Positions 21,165-32,250 of a DNA stretch of 64,000 nt are shown here, piece after piece. This stretch comes from Ypsolopha sequella. Lineage: Eukaryota > Arthropoda > Insecta > Lepidoptera > Ypsolophidae. The stretch is from assembly GCA_934047225.1 (NCBI GenBank), contig OW203992.1:7801501-7865500 (forward strand), read 5' to 3'. Positions within the stretch are counted from its first letter, which is position 1; every line of letters starts with the position of its first letter. The translations under genes and the position numbers were made by a program. The notes under the pieces were generated by a model that was given only the letters and a program-made list of their open reading frames with translations, searched no databases and was not told where the DNA came from.

Positions 21165-21632
21165 AGCAACTCGATGTGTGTCGGTACAAATATCAACGGA
21201 AACGACATTGAAATAATGTTCATTTCAGTGTGCCTTGAAAAGTGGCTGTTACGACAACCACTGCGTCTCCGGCTAGCGCAAAATAGGAGAAAATAATACT
21301 TTTCACACAGACGCCATGAACGGAAAAAAAATTTGAACTTAAATTTTTTAGATCTAAAAATTTCCTATAATTTGGTGAAATAATAATTAAAATCGCTTAA
21401 GGCGTTTGGAAGGAGTAAGAAAATTATTGTGTTAATCATGTGAAACTTTCGATGACTTTCGATTTTTTTTGTCAAAACTTACAATAGAAAACCAGTTTAT
21501 GAAACTTAAAATTTATTTTTGACTCTATAATGCCTATCATATATTTTTATGAAAGTTTTGGACCACCCGTGTGGGAGGAGTAGGCTTTCAAAGACAGGTC
21601 CAAATTGCAGTTGGCGTAATCATTCGGCTTAA
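21165..21632 (+). mobile_element. TTAA-associated non-autonomous element, family F (copy 1)
   Basis: The blocks TGTGTCGGTACAAATATC, CAAAATAGGAGAAAATAATA, AATCGCTTAAGGC and AGACAGGTCCAAATTGCAGT occur in this order. All are found, in reverse, at 52,763-53,212. The right end abuts TTAA (21,629-21,632). Shorter copies lie at 35,768-35,925 and 39,975-40,244. No ORF. Confidence 0.7.
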
Positions 21633-21789
21633 GTTGTGTTGCACCGAATCAACACCAATGTCAAACGATTGGCGGCTGCCAGTGCCCGTTTGACAAAGTC
21701 AGTGAACGCCGCGTCGTCGTCCTAAGAACGACACTCGCCTTGATAATGCCTAAATTGTATCGGTGAAACGGTTGGCATATAGTCCTTAC

Positions 21790-22110
21790 TTTGTCAGAGA
21801 ATAAGTTTAAACAGTATATTAAGCAGGGCCTACTGAAAAAGGCATATTATAATAGTATATTACGATACGAGAGCGATGAAACGTTTTCTGACGAGTGTGA
21901 GTTTGCGGCACGAGCCGAAGGCGAGTGCTGCAATCACACGAGTCGAGAAAAAGTTTCTCGCACGAGTTTCGTATAATTTTTTATAGCACAAGTGCGGAAA
22001 ATGCCGGCGGTCATTTTACGCACAGTGCAATGTGCTATAAAATAAATGAATATTTGGATGATGGTGAAGCATGGTGTTATAGTGATACTGATTTTGATGA
22101 TAGTAGATAA
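21790..22110 (+). other. Palindrome-rich unassigned block with a weak ORF
   Basis: ATATTACGATACGAGAGCGA (about 21,857) and TCTCGCACGAGTTTCGTATAA (21,956-21,976) are inverted relatives. TTATAGCAC...GTGCTATAA (21,983-22,040) forms a second palindrome. A frame from 21,791 (61 codons, TTG start) and an overlapping one from 21,925 show no known domain. It may be the remnant of a DNA transposon. Confidence 0.35.
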
Positions 22111-22154
22111 TAATTTAATTAATTAATATAATTTCCTAACTTTTGATTCCTCTT

Positions 22155-22745
22155 AAGAGTTAACATTAATTAATTACAGACTGTAAAAGGAAATAGACTA
22201 TATGAGACAGGTAGGCAAAGATATATATGTTTTTCTTTTTCATTAAACTGAATTCCTGCTGTCTTGTATTTTCTTATCCCTTAAGTAATTTGATGTATAG
22301 TATAAGTTTATGTTAAAAAAAAGACATGATCTTGCCAAGTTTCTTGCCCGTTCTTCTTAGCAAGACTAATCGAATGGGCGGAGGTAGGCATGTATTTATA
22401 TATGTAACCTATTACTATGTAGTATATAGGATGGGATTTGGTCGGCCGCCTGGATTTGTGCTGGGGGCTCGGTTGGTGATCATTGAACCTTGTTCCTGGT
22501 CCCTGGCCGGGTCTCCGGTATGGGTTCGGGCGGTTGATTGGATTTCACCTTGCATAATAATATTTTTCCTATAATTTTAATCGTATATATATTGCTACAT
22601 AAATTAAATAAACATTTAATCTAAGTAGTTCATGTACATTTATTATTTTATTACATATATTTTTACAAGATTAAAATTTGACTTGTGAAACGTGTATTAT
22701 ATATACCTACTTTGCAAAATAAACTTTTTGAATTTTTTGAATTTT
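22155..22745 (+). mobile_element. Roughly 0.6-kb retroelement, copy 2 (plus strand)
   Basis: This has the same block order as at 10,715. The core frame MGFGRPPGFVLGARLVIIEP continues to CSWSLAGSPVWVRAVDWISP, then stops (22,326-22,574). The tail is TTTTTGAATT units. The three copies agree best over the GC-rich core, which may be the 3' end of an ORF. Confidence 0.75.
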
Positions 22746-22861
22746 GAATTAGTCAACAACAATCACACGTGATTGTTCAAGCCGTATGTAATAATAATTT
22801 ATAATATTGTCAATTGCTTCTAACGTGGCGTTTTATAAGCAGGAACTTTGATTTACATACC

Positions 22862-22990
22862 GCCACGACATGAATCCCCGAGGGGGTGTCAGAGATGTTC
22901 ACAAGTGTGAATTGTAAAATGCAAGTCACATCAACACTTATAATAATATAGTACACCTGCTTTTCACTGACGAATATTACGACCCAAACA
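22862..22990 (-). repeat. ACGACATGAATCCCCG repeat
   Basis: Contains ACGACATGAATCCCCGAGG, GGTGTCAGAGATGTTC and GTGAATTGTAAAATGCAAGT in the same order as at 5,133 and 63,230. An overlapping 99-codon minus frame is not meaningful. Confidence 0.6.
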
Positions 22991-23224
22991 TGATGGGTAT
23001 CATCGTCGCCGTACTTCGGGCACAAATGGGCCAACATGTTTTCCGAAGAACGTATATCGATCTCACTTCGTTCGTTTTGTAAATAAAAACTCGTGTCCCA
23101 ATGTACCACATTATGTAACAGTTGCAGAAAATACTTTTGTGCAACTGTGACATAATGAGAGCCGTATTCGTTCGTTTCATAACAAACTGCACGAGTGTCC
23201 CAATCGGTGCAAAACTGTTTTTGA

Positions 23225-23333
23225 TGATGTAATTACATTACATTATTAGTAATAATTTATTATAATATTACTAATAATATTATAATATTACTAATAATTA
23301 CTAATAAATTATAATATTATTAGTAATAATAGG
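23225..23333. repeat. AT-only palindromic low-complexity block
   Basis: Alternating ATTATTAGTAATAAT and TTATAATATTACTAATAA units form several overlapping palindromes. It may be cruciform-prone. No other function can be assigned. Confidence 0.6.
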
Positions 23334-23336
23334 CTC

Positions 23337-23690
23337 GACTGTGGAGGTACCATTACTTGGAGACCCCCTCTAAGTAATTCGTAAGAAGAGTAAGAAGGAG
23401 TAAGGGAGAGTAAGAAGACAGCTCACAGGCAAAAAACCAGGAGGCTCACTATGCCTGGGACCGATGGATGGCGGTATATCCATCCCTAATAACCGGATCT
23501 TATATGGAACAAACTGGTAACGGGCAGCAGTGTCACTGGTGCGAGAGTTCCGGCACCGCGCTCACCAACCCGCCTGCCCAGCGTGTGTGAGTATGGGCAA
23601 TTCTTCCAGGATGACCGCTGGGAGTGGCAAAGTCCTGGAAAGGCTTATATCCAGCAGTGGACGAACTAGGCTGATAGATGGATGGAGTAA
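23337..23690 (+). mobile_element. 3' end of a non-LTR retrotransposon (copy 2)
   Basis: This is the best copy of the unit at 12,565-12,930. Near its end one frame reads DDRWEWQSPGKAYIQQWTN-stop (to about 23,669). The DR..W...GKAYxQQW pattern is the usual C-terminus of ORF2 in several insect LINE clades. The rest of ORF2 is missing, so it is a 5'-truncated copy. Clade not assigned. Confidence 0.7.
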
Positions 23691-24520
23691 TAATTATAAC
23701 ATTATTCCTACTCAATTTCAAAAACATTAACAATCATGCTAATTTTCATCAAATCTCAAAACCTAGAACATCAGGCCCCTTCCTGATCATCTCCATAATT
23801 TTTAGTGAGTTTTGAGCTATATGGTTAAGATCGCTGGACCAAAAATTATAAAAATATATATTTATAACCCTTAGTGATGCTCTTTCAAATGATATCTCAC
23901 ACGATATAACATTATAATATCACCCATTTCAATTTTTTTTTTAATTCCTTGACTGGCGATATAATAATACTTATTATACATGTTAACGTCATCAAGATCT
24001 ACAAGATCAATTTTATAATAAATTATCTAAATCCATCAAGTCCGTCTAAATAGCAGGATCTAAAATATACAATGCACTTCCTAATAAAATCAAATCTTGT
24101 AAAGAAAACACAACATTCCTAACTAATAAAAAAGCGTTCTATGGTATTAAGTAATATTACACTTCAACAAATACATAATAAACTAAAAATTTTAATACAA
24201 ATAATGTAATTCATACAAATATTTTAATTTTAAATAAAATGTTTTAATGTTAAGTAAAATATACTATTGACGTGTAAATAATTTTATTTAAATATCAATT
24301 ATATATCTATTAGTTTTATGAACTTTCTATGTTACTATGTGTATGTTTTGGATAAAAGCTTCTGTGATGGACGAACATAAGGGTTCCGTTTTTTATTACT
24401 TATAAGGAAAGCAACCCTAAAAATGAGGTTTTTAGTTTTGCACGGAATAATTTGATTTCATTTCAAGAAAGCATTAGCTGCAACACTAACTGTATTTTGG
24501 TAAAAGCTGTCCCGCCATTA
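23691..24520. other. No gene; very AT-rich
   Basis: No frame or repeat of note. At about 24,380-24,425 a GGGTTCCGTTTTTTATT block recalls the GGTTCCGTACC repeat family. Confidence 0.35.
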
Positions 24521-24522
24521 TA

Positions 24523-24718
24523 TATACAAGGTGACTTTTTGATCATCGTCCAAATTTATACTGGAGGCTTGATAAGTAATCAGTATCTTGGATCAATAAC
24601 AATTTTTGTGAAATTTCATTTTACGAATTTTACAAAAATTGTTATTGATCAATGATACTGATCACTTACCAAGCCACCACTATGAATTTGGACGGTGATC
24701 AAAAAGTCACCTTGTATA
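24523..24718. mobile_element. Foldback element, CAAGGTGAC family (best copy)
   Basis: TATACAAGGTGACTTTTTGATCA at the left is inverted at the right. The arms are nearly complete over about 90 bp (for example AAAATTGTTATTGATC / GATCAATAACAATTTT), with a very short loop near 24,620. A diverged copy lies at 17,866. Confidence 0.85.
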
Positions 24719-26180
24719 AATGTGTTTTGTAATTATGCCGTAGTTTTTGAGAAAACTGCGAATTTATACGAATTTATCATTCATTATATGGATTTTTGAT
24801 TTGTTACCTTTGCCGAAAAAAAGTATACACCATTCATTCTAACTGCTCACTGACCCTGCGGTCCGTAATAGAATTACATAGATAAAAGCTATGAATGAAT
24901 TAAAGTGTGAGCGATGACTGGTCCGTAATTTGTGAGCTAGCAAACGATGTGAAAGATAGCTTATGATTCGGACCGCATTAAAAAAGATACATCTTAACCA
25001 TAACCTCTTATCACAGAATACAATAAAAAATATATATACATATAAATTCTTCCTTTTCGACGAAAAGTTCCACACGACTTTTTATTTGTTTCTCTCATGG
25101 CCGAATAAAACATATACTATGGTTTGTCTGATCTGAACTGCTGAAATAATGGTGCGAAAACAATTTTTGACATTCCATTCCGTTCAACGCTCACATCGCC
25201 TCACTTCCGTCGCATGAGCCATGAAAGTCATACGAATGAATGAACGCATTTGCTTCACTCATGGATTGTTAGCCATTCACCTCATTCATTCGTAATCGAT
25301 TTTAGCGAAATAGTTCTATTTCGGAACGCAGGGTGAATGAGACCTTAATGTCACAAAGGGGTTGCCAGTCTTTGGAAATATTCGGAATTTGCACTTACAT
25401 ATCATGATAGCTAATATTAATAATATTTTAAGTAGTTATCATGCAAGTTATGTTTAATGTATTGAGTGGGTAGTTTAATGTAATTTAACCGATGAAAATA
25501 GGCAGAATAAAATATATATAAAAAAGTATTTACTAGGAAACGTACTCGTAAAATAAAACAGATTTGCACTAAAAAGTCAGTATTTTAAGTCAGTCAGACT
25601 TTAAGTATATTATAGACCATATTTTAAGTCTGACTAAAAATCCAAATATTTAATGAAAAAATTTTACGAGTCGGTGAAAATTCAAACCTTTATCTGTCAA
25701 CACCGCGGTCTTGTAATGAATGACAGCCGTCACTCTGACAATTTACTTTTTAAAGCGCGAGGTAAAGGCGTTAATGACAAAAACCCATCGAATTGCGTTT
25801 ACGCCCTTTTAGAATAAACAGCTTTCAAACAGTAAAAAAGGTATGAAATACTGAACTAAATGAAAAAGTTATGTTTTAACTATAGTTTCTGATAAATTAA
25901 TCCAATTCCATAGCAAAAAAATATGAAATGTCATCAAAACACAAAAACTATACGTACGGCACACGTACTTAAATTCTCACGCACTCTAATGGTATCTACA
26001 TATGGACAACACATTACACACATCTCTATTGACATTGATATTCAGTCTCGCATCAAGCCTATTATAGGCCAGATGCGTTTGCAAGCGTCACGTCTCCTTA
26101 CCATATCTCTTGATATCTGTCGTTTCAATATTCAGCAAGGTTTTACCATACGCGAAACTACAAACAGAGCTTCATAATGA
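24719..26180. other. No gene recognised; small inverted and direct repeats
   Basis: CTGCGGTCCGTAAT (24,855) and TTCGGACCGCATTA (24,967) are inverted over about 125 bp. CATTCATTCG and CATTCACC motifs recur at 25,235-25,345. An 84-codon plus frame (25,923-26,177) has no recognisable domain. Confidence 0.3.
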
Positions 26181-26599
26181 GATGTTGAGTAGTTACCCCA
26201 TGCCACCAGGTAACCATCACGCATCAGCCGTCAAAGTCCAAAGCTCTTTCGTCAGATATTAAATCACATTTTGACAAGCGTTCCGTGAAAATTAATCAAC
26301 TGCCCTGGACCGGGAGTTGGCGAAAAAAATGTTGACATTTAGCAAAGTCCCCTGGGCGAAGGGCAGAAAGGTTAGGCGAAAATTGGCGAAATGCCGCGCC
26401 CTCAAGCGGCCACGGGCCAGCGGGCTGGGCGTGTATTAGCCAGGCCAACATCGCTTTGAAAAAATTAGTTTATCAATTCGTAACTGATTTATGTGTATTT
26501 TACTAAAACCGCCTGGAGGTCGCGGGTTAAAATCCCGTTGAGGTACATTTTTTCTTGGTCTGTACGCTATAGGTCCATAATTTTTACCCGAAGTACGGC
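26181..26599. other. Possibly unique sequence; degenerate tRNA-like B box
   Basis: The stretch 26,290-26,450 is GC-richer than its surroundings, without coding frame or repeat signature. At 26,515-26,545 GGTCGCGGGTTAAAATCCCG resembles a decayed pol III B box and is perhaps an old SINE. Confidence 0.3.
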
Positions 26600-26750
26600 G
26601 TTAGGGCTCACTACACATCACGCGCGGTGGGTCGTGCGTGATAATCGTTGGTGAAACGTGGGTGTAGGATTGTGGACTGTGGCTTGCATTTCACAGTCCA
26701 TACTCGAAAACACATCTGACACCCCCTCGGGGGTTCATGTCATGACGAAG
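26600..26750 (+). repeat. ACGACATGAATCCCCG family, opposite orientation
   Basis: Ends with GACACCCCCTCGGGGGTTCATGTC, the inverse of the blocks at 5.1, 22.9 and 63.2 kb. It extends left to a TAATCGTTGGTGAAACGTGG block, also seen at 46.4 kb and 8.05 kb, so it shows more of the element than the others. Confidence 0.6.
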
Positions 26751-27686
26751 TATTGCTAAAACGTAAAATGTGACAACCCTATTTTACAACAACCAAGTGA
26801 AACTTACAGCATTGTAACAGTTTTCACTTCAACTTCCTTGCGCTTTATCGGAATAGAGGTAATTTTGTGCGCTAAAATCAATAACCTGTTATAAGTTGGA
26901 CGTTGCATATCCAATAATGTAAAATAGCTTTCCTCGTACACAAATATCACACGACGGCATTATTTCTCAAATACTGCCAAAAATAGGAACCGCAATTTCC
27001 AATTTGCCGTGTCACTCCGGATTCCAATAGGAAGTGGATAAATGGAGTCACATACCAATATGCCACTAGCGGGGTTCCAGCTTTCGGCATTTGGCGTTGG
27101 AGCATTCGGCATCCGCGATTTCGGGCATTCGGCCGCGCGTTCGGACCGGCTTTGTATACGGGTAAAGCGTACATTCCGAATTTCCCTTTGCCCTCTCTAG
27201 ATAATGAGATTCTAATTCCCTTTTCCGTATGTGATAATTGGTATTTGTATTTGGTTCTTATTTTAGAGAAGCTTTTTGCTCTAAAACGTTATTTATTCAC
27301 CTGTTAAATATTTGGAAAATGCTGCTCAAATTCTTACGAAGTTTATTTTGTTGATGTAGTTTTTGACCTTTAAAACTTTTCAAAGACTAATTAGAGGTTT
27401 CGTTGGTTTCAGAAATTCGTTCCGAATTCAAAGTAGATATCCCTAGTTGGGATGATTCTAGGAAAACTATTCGGTCCAAAATCTCTTTTGGTATTTGGTT
27501 TCCTTAGTGTGATGTTTTCTACTAACAACTTACAAATTTGTCTATAAATTTGTAAGTTTGATTAATTTATACACTTTTTGAAAGGAATAATTAAACAAAT
27601 TTTAATAAAACAGTTTGTTGAGCTTTTTTCATTTTGTACTTAAATAAATTGCATGGAAATCTTTTGTGCACATACATAGGACATCC
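26751..27686. other. No gene; short CATTCGG-rich patch
   Basis: At 27,075-27,145 variants of GCATTCGGC recur four to five times within 70 bp. The 75-codon minus frame here has no known domain. Confidence 0.3.
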
Positions 27687-27945
27687 GAGTGGCGTGCACA
27701 GAACTTTTTGCTGGAAAAGCAAGCAATTGGTCAAGAATAACAATAAAAAATATATGAAAAAATTTTAATATCACTTTGTAAAAAAAAGTTTGTATAGGAA
27801 ATTTTCACTCTAGGGTAGACATTGTCTACCCTGGCGTCATACAACATTTTTTTTTTTCAAAGTGATATTTAAACTTTTTCATTTTTTTTTATTGTTCTTG
27901 ACCAATTGTTTGCTTTTCCAGCAAAAAGTTCTGTGCACGCCACTC
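27687..27945. mobile_element. hAT-type foldback MITE, family B (copy B3, diverged)
   Basis: GAGTGGCGTGCACAGAACTT...AAGTTCTGTGCACGCCACTC. Both ends carry G/C instead of the C/G found in the other copies, and both arms share GCTGGAAAAGCAAGCAATTG. No exact target duplication is visible. The 21-bp tandem array starts 45 bp downstream. Confidence 0.8.
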
Positions 27946-27989
27946 CGTACCCCTATGTTATAAATGCGAAAGGACTATTCCATTCTATA

Positions 27990-28220
27990 CTATTGTCTAT
28001 GGTAACGGAAATATTGTCTATGGTAACGGACATATTGTCTATGGTAACGGACATATTGTCTATGGTAACAGACATATTGTCTATGGTAACGGACATATTG
28101 TCTATGGTAACGGACATATTGTCTATGGTAACGGTCATATTGTCTATGGTAACGGACATATTGTCTATGGTAACGGACATATTGTCTATGGTAACGGACA
28201 TATTGTCTATGGTAACGAAC
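27990..28220. repeat. 21-bp tandem array, 11 units
   Basis: The unit ATTGTCTATGGTAACGGACA(T) is repeated 11 times with few changes. Because 21 is a multiple of three, both strands stay open: plus reads ILSMVTD repeats and minus reads MSVTIDN repeats. I treat these frames as a consequence of the repeat, not as genes. Confidence 0.9.
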
Positions 28221-29440
28221 GAAAAGCTAATACCACTGATCTGTGGGGTATACTACGGAACTGCCTGCCGGTTTTGATATCTTTTCCATATATTTAAGGC
28301 GATATGTAAAAAAAATACGGGTGCGTCTTTTCTGTGTATTTTATGAAATACTCGGAAAATTGTAATCAATTTCTGGAATATGCAAATTGAATATATAATC
28401 TAAGGTTTTGTTTTTGGAAAACATGTTTGGATTTTCCCTTTTTCTCCTCATTTGACTCAAACATATTTTATTAGACGGGTTTTAACAGTATCTAGATTTT
28501 TGATTTCGGAAATTTATTAATCTAATTTTTTTTTTTTCATAAAAATATACGTTTTTTCGCTTGGAGTGACAGGGACCAAAATAAAATTCGTACAGCCTCA
28601 AAATGGAGCTAATGTGAGGTGCTATTATGAATATATATATGAAAGAAAGAAAATGTATTTATTTGTCAATAAACAACTAACTACCTACACAAAAACTTAA
28701 CATTAAACAGACAAAAAGAACGCAGCTCAGCAAAATGCTGTGAGTGCATACATCTGCACAGCGCTGATTTTCAGCTGTCCCTGTTCTCACTAAATATTAC
28801 ATGTAGTAGAGCGGGTAGTTTGGTTTTGTAATTAAAACTAAATATTAAAAAATTTGGTGAACATGCATTATTAAGGAAATAAAAATAACAAAAAATGTGA
28901 TGAAACAAATTACAATAAAAATATTAAGATAAGTGTAAAAACATTCATGTCACATTCATTACAATTCCTTACGTGAAACGTGGCGTGCTTGTCACGTGAT
29001 CATGTCACTGTTTATTGTCCGCGAAACTTAGTAGGTACCATGATAACGCTGCTACGTTCTTAGTCCTTATTAATGGGTGTAACGGTTTAAATTCCATAAA
29101 GAAGAATCCGGTTCTGTATTTCAGCGAATGTAAGAAGATGTGTAATGTCATATATAATTTCGACCTTAATGTATTGTTTTAGGGTTAGTTTTTGTTTGGT
29201 AGGAAGCAGGTGATAGGTGCTATTAAGGCAATGCTGGCACTGATTTGAAATATTTTCACGGAATCACTTATTCGCACCTCACAAACACTCGTCTCTATGT
29301 ATGAGGTGTCGAATATCTTGGTATTTTTCTAAAATTCCGTAACGGAGATTGTGTTTATAACAATGTAAATATTATAAAGTGTCGTTTAGCAACTAATTTT
29401 CACTTGTAATACAAAATTGAACTCGCTAATTTTGACCGAC
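28221..29440. other. No gene; diverged repeat pieces
   Basis: At 28,470-28,615 blocks like TTTTTTCGCTTGGAGTGACAGGGACC recall the GGCGATAC-type repeat (minus orientation), much diverged. At 28,640-28,800 TGTATTTATTTGTC...TCAATAAACAACTAAC may be a reversed retroelement end. Confidence 0.35.
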
Positions 29441-29446
29441 CTTTAA

Positions 29447-29586
29447 TGGTGTCGATTCGGTGTTTGATTGACAAGACTAAACTTAATTTAAGCATTCTGT
29501 CCTTGTCTTTTCGATACAGAAGGAAAAAAACAGAACACCTAAATTAAGTTTAGTCCTGTCAAACATGTAACAACGAATCGACACCA
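29447..29586. mobile_element. Short foldback, TTTGACAGGA family (copy 2)
   Basis: TGGTGTCGATTCG...CGAATCGACACCA ends. The inner arms AAACTTAATTTAAGCATTCTG and CAGAACACCTAAATTAAGTTT match the copy at 21,031. Only about 140 bp long with a tiny loop. Confidence 0.75.
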
Positions 29587-29744
29587 ATATCTTACTTATT
29601 AAACATTCTTTAATATTTTAAAGTATCCTTTTGTTGTTTTAATAAGTCTTCCTGCGGAAAAAGTAATTCTTTGAACGATTTTCTTTTATGAAGGAAATGG
29701 AAAATTTCCGCGACTGCCAAGTATAAACAAAAACGCGTTGCCAT

Positions 29745-29880
29745 AATGAATGAATGAATGAATATGTTTATTTATTTCAAAGATAACCTAATCTAAATAC
29801 ATCCCACAAAACCAAGTAGAAATTTGGTTTGTCTGTGGGGAGGGAGTCGCACTTCTTTTTATATAAATTAGATAGTTATG
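29745..29880 (-). mobile_element. Probable reversed retroelement 3' end with (ATTC)n tail
   Basis: On the minus strand a CATTCATTCATTCATT run follows a block containing AAATAAATAAACATA, consistent with the polyadenylation region and tandem tail of a non-LTR copy. No ORF remains. Confidence 0.4.
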
Positions 29881-30540
29881 TACTAAATTATAAATAGTTA
29901 GGTACATTAATAGTAAATAATAAAATGCTATTTTAATCTGTCAATTTTTTCATGTTTTGTAAAAGGTAAGTTTTATATAACTTCGCGATAAGGGTTACCA
30001 CTTTTTAATTGAACAAAAATAAATTGTATTTACCAATGAATACAATACTACTTACAACTACTTACATGCATATCGCGAATGACGTGCATAAAACTATCAA
30101 AGTATCAACTCTAATAAATCAGCGTACACCACGCGAGACTCACGATTCTTCGGATCCCAGTCCTACGTCAGGGTGAGAGGGTAATCGTTTAGTAGTGGAA
30201 CTCTTTGTACCTCTTTATGAGATCCGATGGAGGCAATAGCATTCGCGTCGCGCACTCCATTCTAATGGGGTAACACTAGGCGCCTCTACCCTACCCGCGA
30301 GGAATGCCCTTGTAGCGTTATTGCGCCCATTTTGTTGAGATTTATTCATAAAAATACCTATAGAGAATTTTTGACGTGATGTGCATACTGCGCTGTCAAA
30401 TTGGTTGCTAATGTGTTATGGAAATGGGCAATTTTCTAGCACTTTATATCAGCTTGCTCTTGTAAGTTAAATGCGATGCAGATTTTCTTATGTATTTTTA
30501 TCACTTATTTTTAAAGCAGTGAAAGTAGAACATTATAACG
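29881..30540. other. No gene recognised
   Basis: A GC-richer patch at 30,125-30,320 with evenly spaced CGATTCTTCGGATCC-like motifs has no coding frame. It may be an unassigned repeat. Confidence 0.3.
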
Positions 30541-31252
30541 TCCTACATCAAGGGTCTTCAACGCGCGGCCCTCGGGCCGCATGCGGCCCGCCCGCCGGGA
30601 CATTTTTTGCGGCCCTCAGAGGCTAAGGAAATTTTCATCTATTCTATAAGACATTTTTAATTCAATATTAAATAAAACTTCTTGGTACTCGGTTCCACAA
30701 ATATAATAATGTTTAATTACCTTTTAAGTTGCTACCGGTTTCGTCGTTTTACGACATCATCAGGCACTGTATTTGAGGTGTCAATAATACATTTTTGAAT
30801 ACATTTTTTAAAAACCACGAATTTTATGTGTTTACATAAACAGGATTGTTTATGTAAATACATATGTGTTTACATAAACAATCCTGTTTATGTAAACACA
30901 TAAAATTCACATAAAATCCTGTTTATGTAAACACATAAAATTCGTGGTTTGTAAAAAATGTATTCAAAAATGTATTATTAACACCTCAAATACAGTGCCT
31001 GATGATATCGTAAAACGATGAAACCGGTAGCAACTTAAAAGGTAATTAAACATTATTATATTTGTGGAACCGAGTACCAAGAAGTTTTATTTAATATTGC
31101 AAGATGTCGTTCCATCAAGAAGCAACAAAATTCACCGTCAACTATTTTTAATTCACTTGTTTGGTTTTAAATTATTGTTGAGGTGGTATGTTTACGTGTG
31201 GTAATGTGCGGCCCTTCAGCTAAAAAACGTTGAAGACCCAGGGGTCTTACAT
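30541..31252. mobile_element. hAT-like MITE containing a nested foldback
   Basis: The left end CAAGGGTCTTCAACGCGCGG (30,549) and the right end CGTTGAAGACCC (to about 31,240) are inverted and fit the CAGGGGTCT-type ends of hAT elements. Imperfect 8-bp flanks TCCTACAT (30,541-30,548) and TCTTACAT (31,245-31,252) look like a target duplication with one change. The middle holds an inverted-repeat element at 30,664-31,098 that must have inserted later. Confidence 0.65.
30664..31098. mobile_element. Nested foldback with hammerhead-ribozyme-like cores in both arms
   Basis: The arms run AATATTAAATAAAACTTCTT...AAGAAGTTTTATTTAATATT, about 170 bp each. The centre is made of repeated TGTTTATGTAAACACATAAA units. 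The plus strand of the right arm (30,999-31,024) and the minus strand of the left arm (30,738-30,763) each read CTGATGA, one extra base, a 4-bp stem with TAAAA loop, then GAAAC. CTGANGA...GAAA is the invariant core of hammerhead ribozymes. Stems I and III could not be assigned convincingly. A related element lies at 38,872-39,041. A link to Penelope-like retroelements is an inference. Confidence 0.6.
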
Positions 31253-31915
31253 ACTCGTACATCTCGATCAAGTTTAGAGAGATACAGTCTGGCCATTATC
31301 GTATTGGGCTGGTTAAGAGGAGGCCTTCTTTTATCAACAGTTTTTGAACGATTGTACTGAATCGACCACAGACGCAATCAATATGAAACTTATAAATATG
31401 TTTCTTCAAACCTTTATCTTTACGTTGCAAGTAGCGTTAATTAATTGGAAAACTTTCGCTCGATAGATTTTAAGGGTTTTTTGGTTTTGTGTTTAATCCA
31501 TTTGATTTTTATGTGTCATATTTTACTATCAATACGAAAATCTTGTTTATTAACCAATGTAAGTTCAAAAATGACTTAAATGCAATATTGTAATTTTAGT
31601 TGATTTTAATCTTAAAACTAGACTCGTTCTAAATCGTGTCGCGCGCAGTTTGGCGCACGCGATTTTCAACTTTATGAAAGTTAGTCTACTGGTTATAATT
31701 GCAAAGCCACTGTGCGCCTAAGGAAGGCCTCGTCTTAAGCCGTACAACAATGCAAGTAATCGCACATTTTACCACACCAAGCTACAATTTACAAGCTAAA
31801 TAGTAAATACTAAATCAATCAGATTGATGAAAGAAAAAAAAAAACAAATAAAATAAGCAAGAGATTTGATGGTGTTAAAGATACCAAGATGCGAATATTT
31901 AATTTACAAACTCTC
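31253..31915. other. No gene seen
   Basis: Moderately AT-rich with no repeat or long frame. At 31,640-31,665 TCGCGCGCAGTTTGGCGCACGCGA is a short imperfect palindrome. Confidence 0.35.
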
Positions 31916-31919
31916 TAAA

Positions 31920-32250
31920 GGTAGCAGCTGCAACCTAACCATATAACGGCGGGGAGTCGCAAGATTGGCGCGAAAATATCTGGAGAACTGTCATCATCGC
32001 CAAAAAAAAAGCGATTAAAAATCTCTTGCGCAAGGAAATCGTGCGTTTTTGTGTGAGCAGAGCAGCTGGGCGCGTGCGCATCTCATCTCACCTGCCCCAC
32101 GTGGCCGAAGATAATAACGACAACAAAGGAGTCCGAAACCTTCTATTGTTGTCGTCGAAAATGCATTGATTTAGGCAGCACCTAGCTCCTTTGTGACACG
32201 TTTTGGAGACACCTGTTTGGATGATCTATTGTAGGCGAATCTTGATGACA
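31920..32250. promoter_or_regulatory. Possible cis-regulatory module (Sox, E-box, GATA motifs)
   Basis: No repeat signature or coding frame is seen. CGACAACAAAGG (32,118) and CTATTGTTGTCG (32,143) are inverted Sox-type sites (AACAAAG / ATTGTT) about 22 bp apart. A CCCACGTGGCC E-box (about 32,096) and a GATAA site lie just upstream. The motif identities are established; their use here is inferred from clustering alone. Confidence 0.25.

Noticed and set aside
23225..23333. Replication origin or matrix-attachment site
   Set aside because: Only AT-rich palindromes support it; such blocks are common in insect DNA.
27906..28277. 123-codon heptad-repeat protein
   Set aside because: Created by a 21-bp tandem array; the opposite strand is equally open, and there is no promoter or conserved flank.
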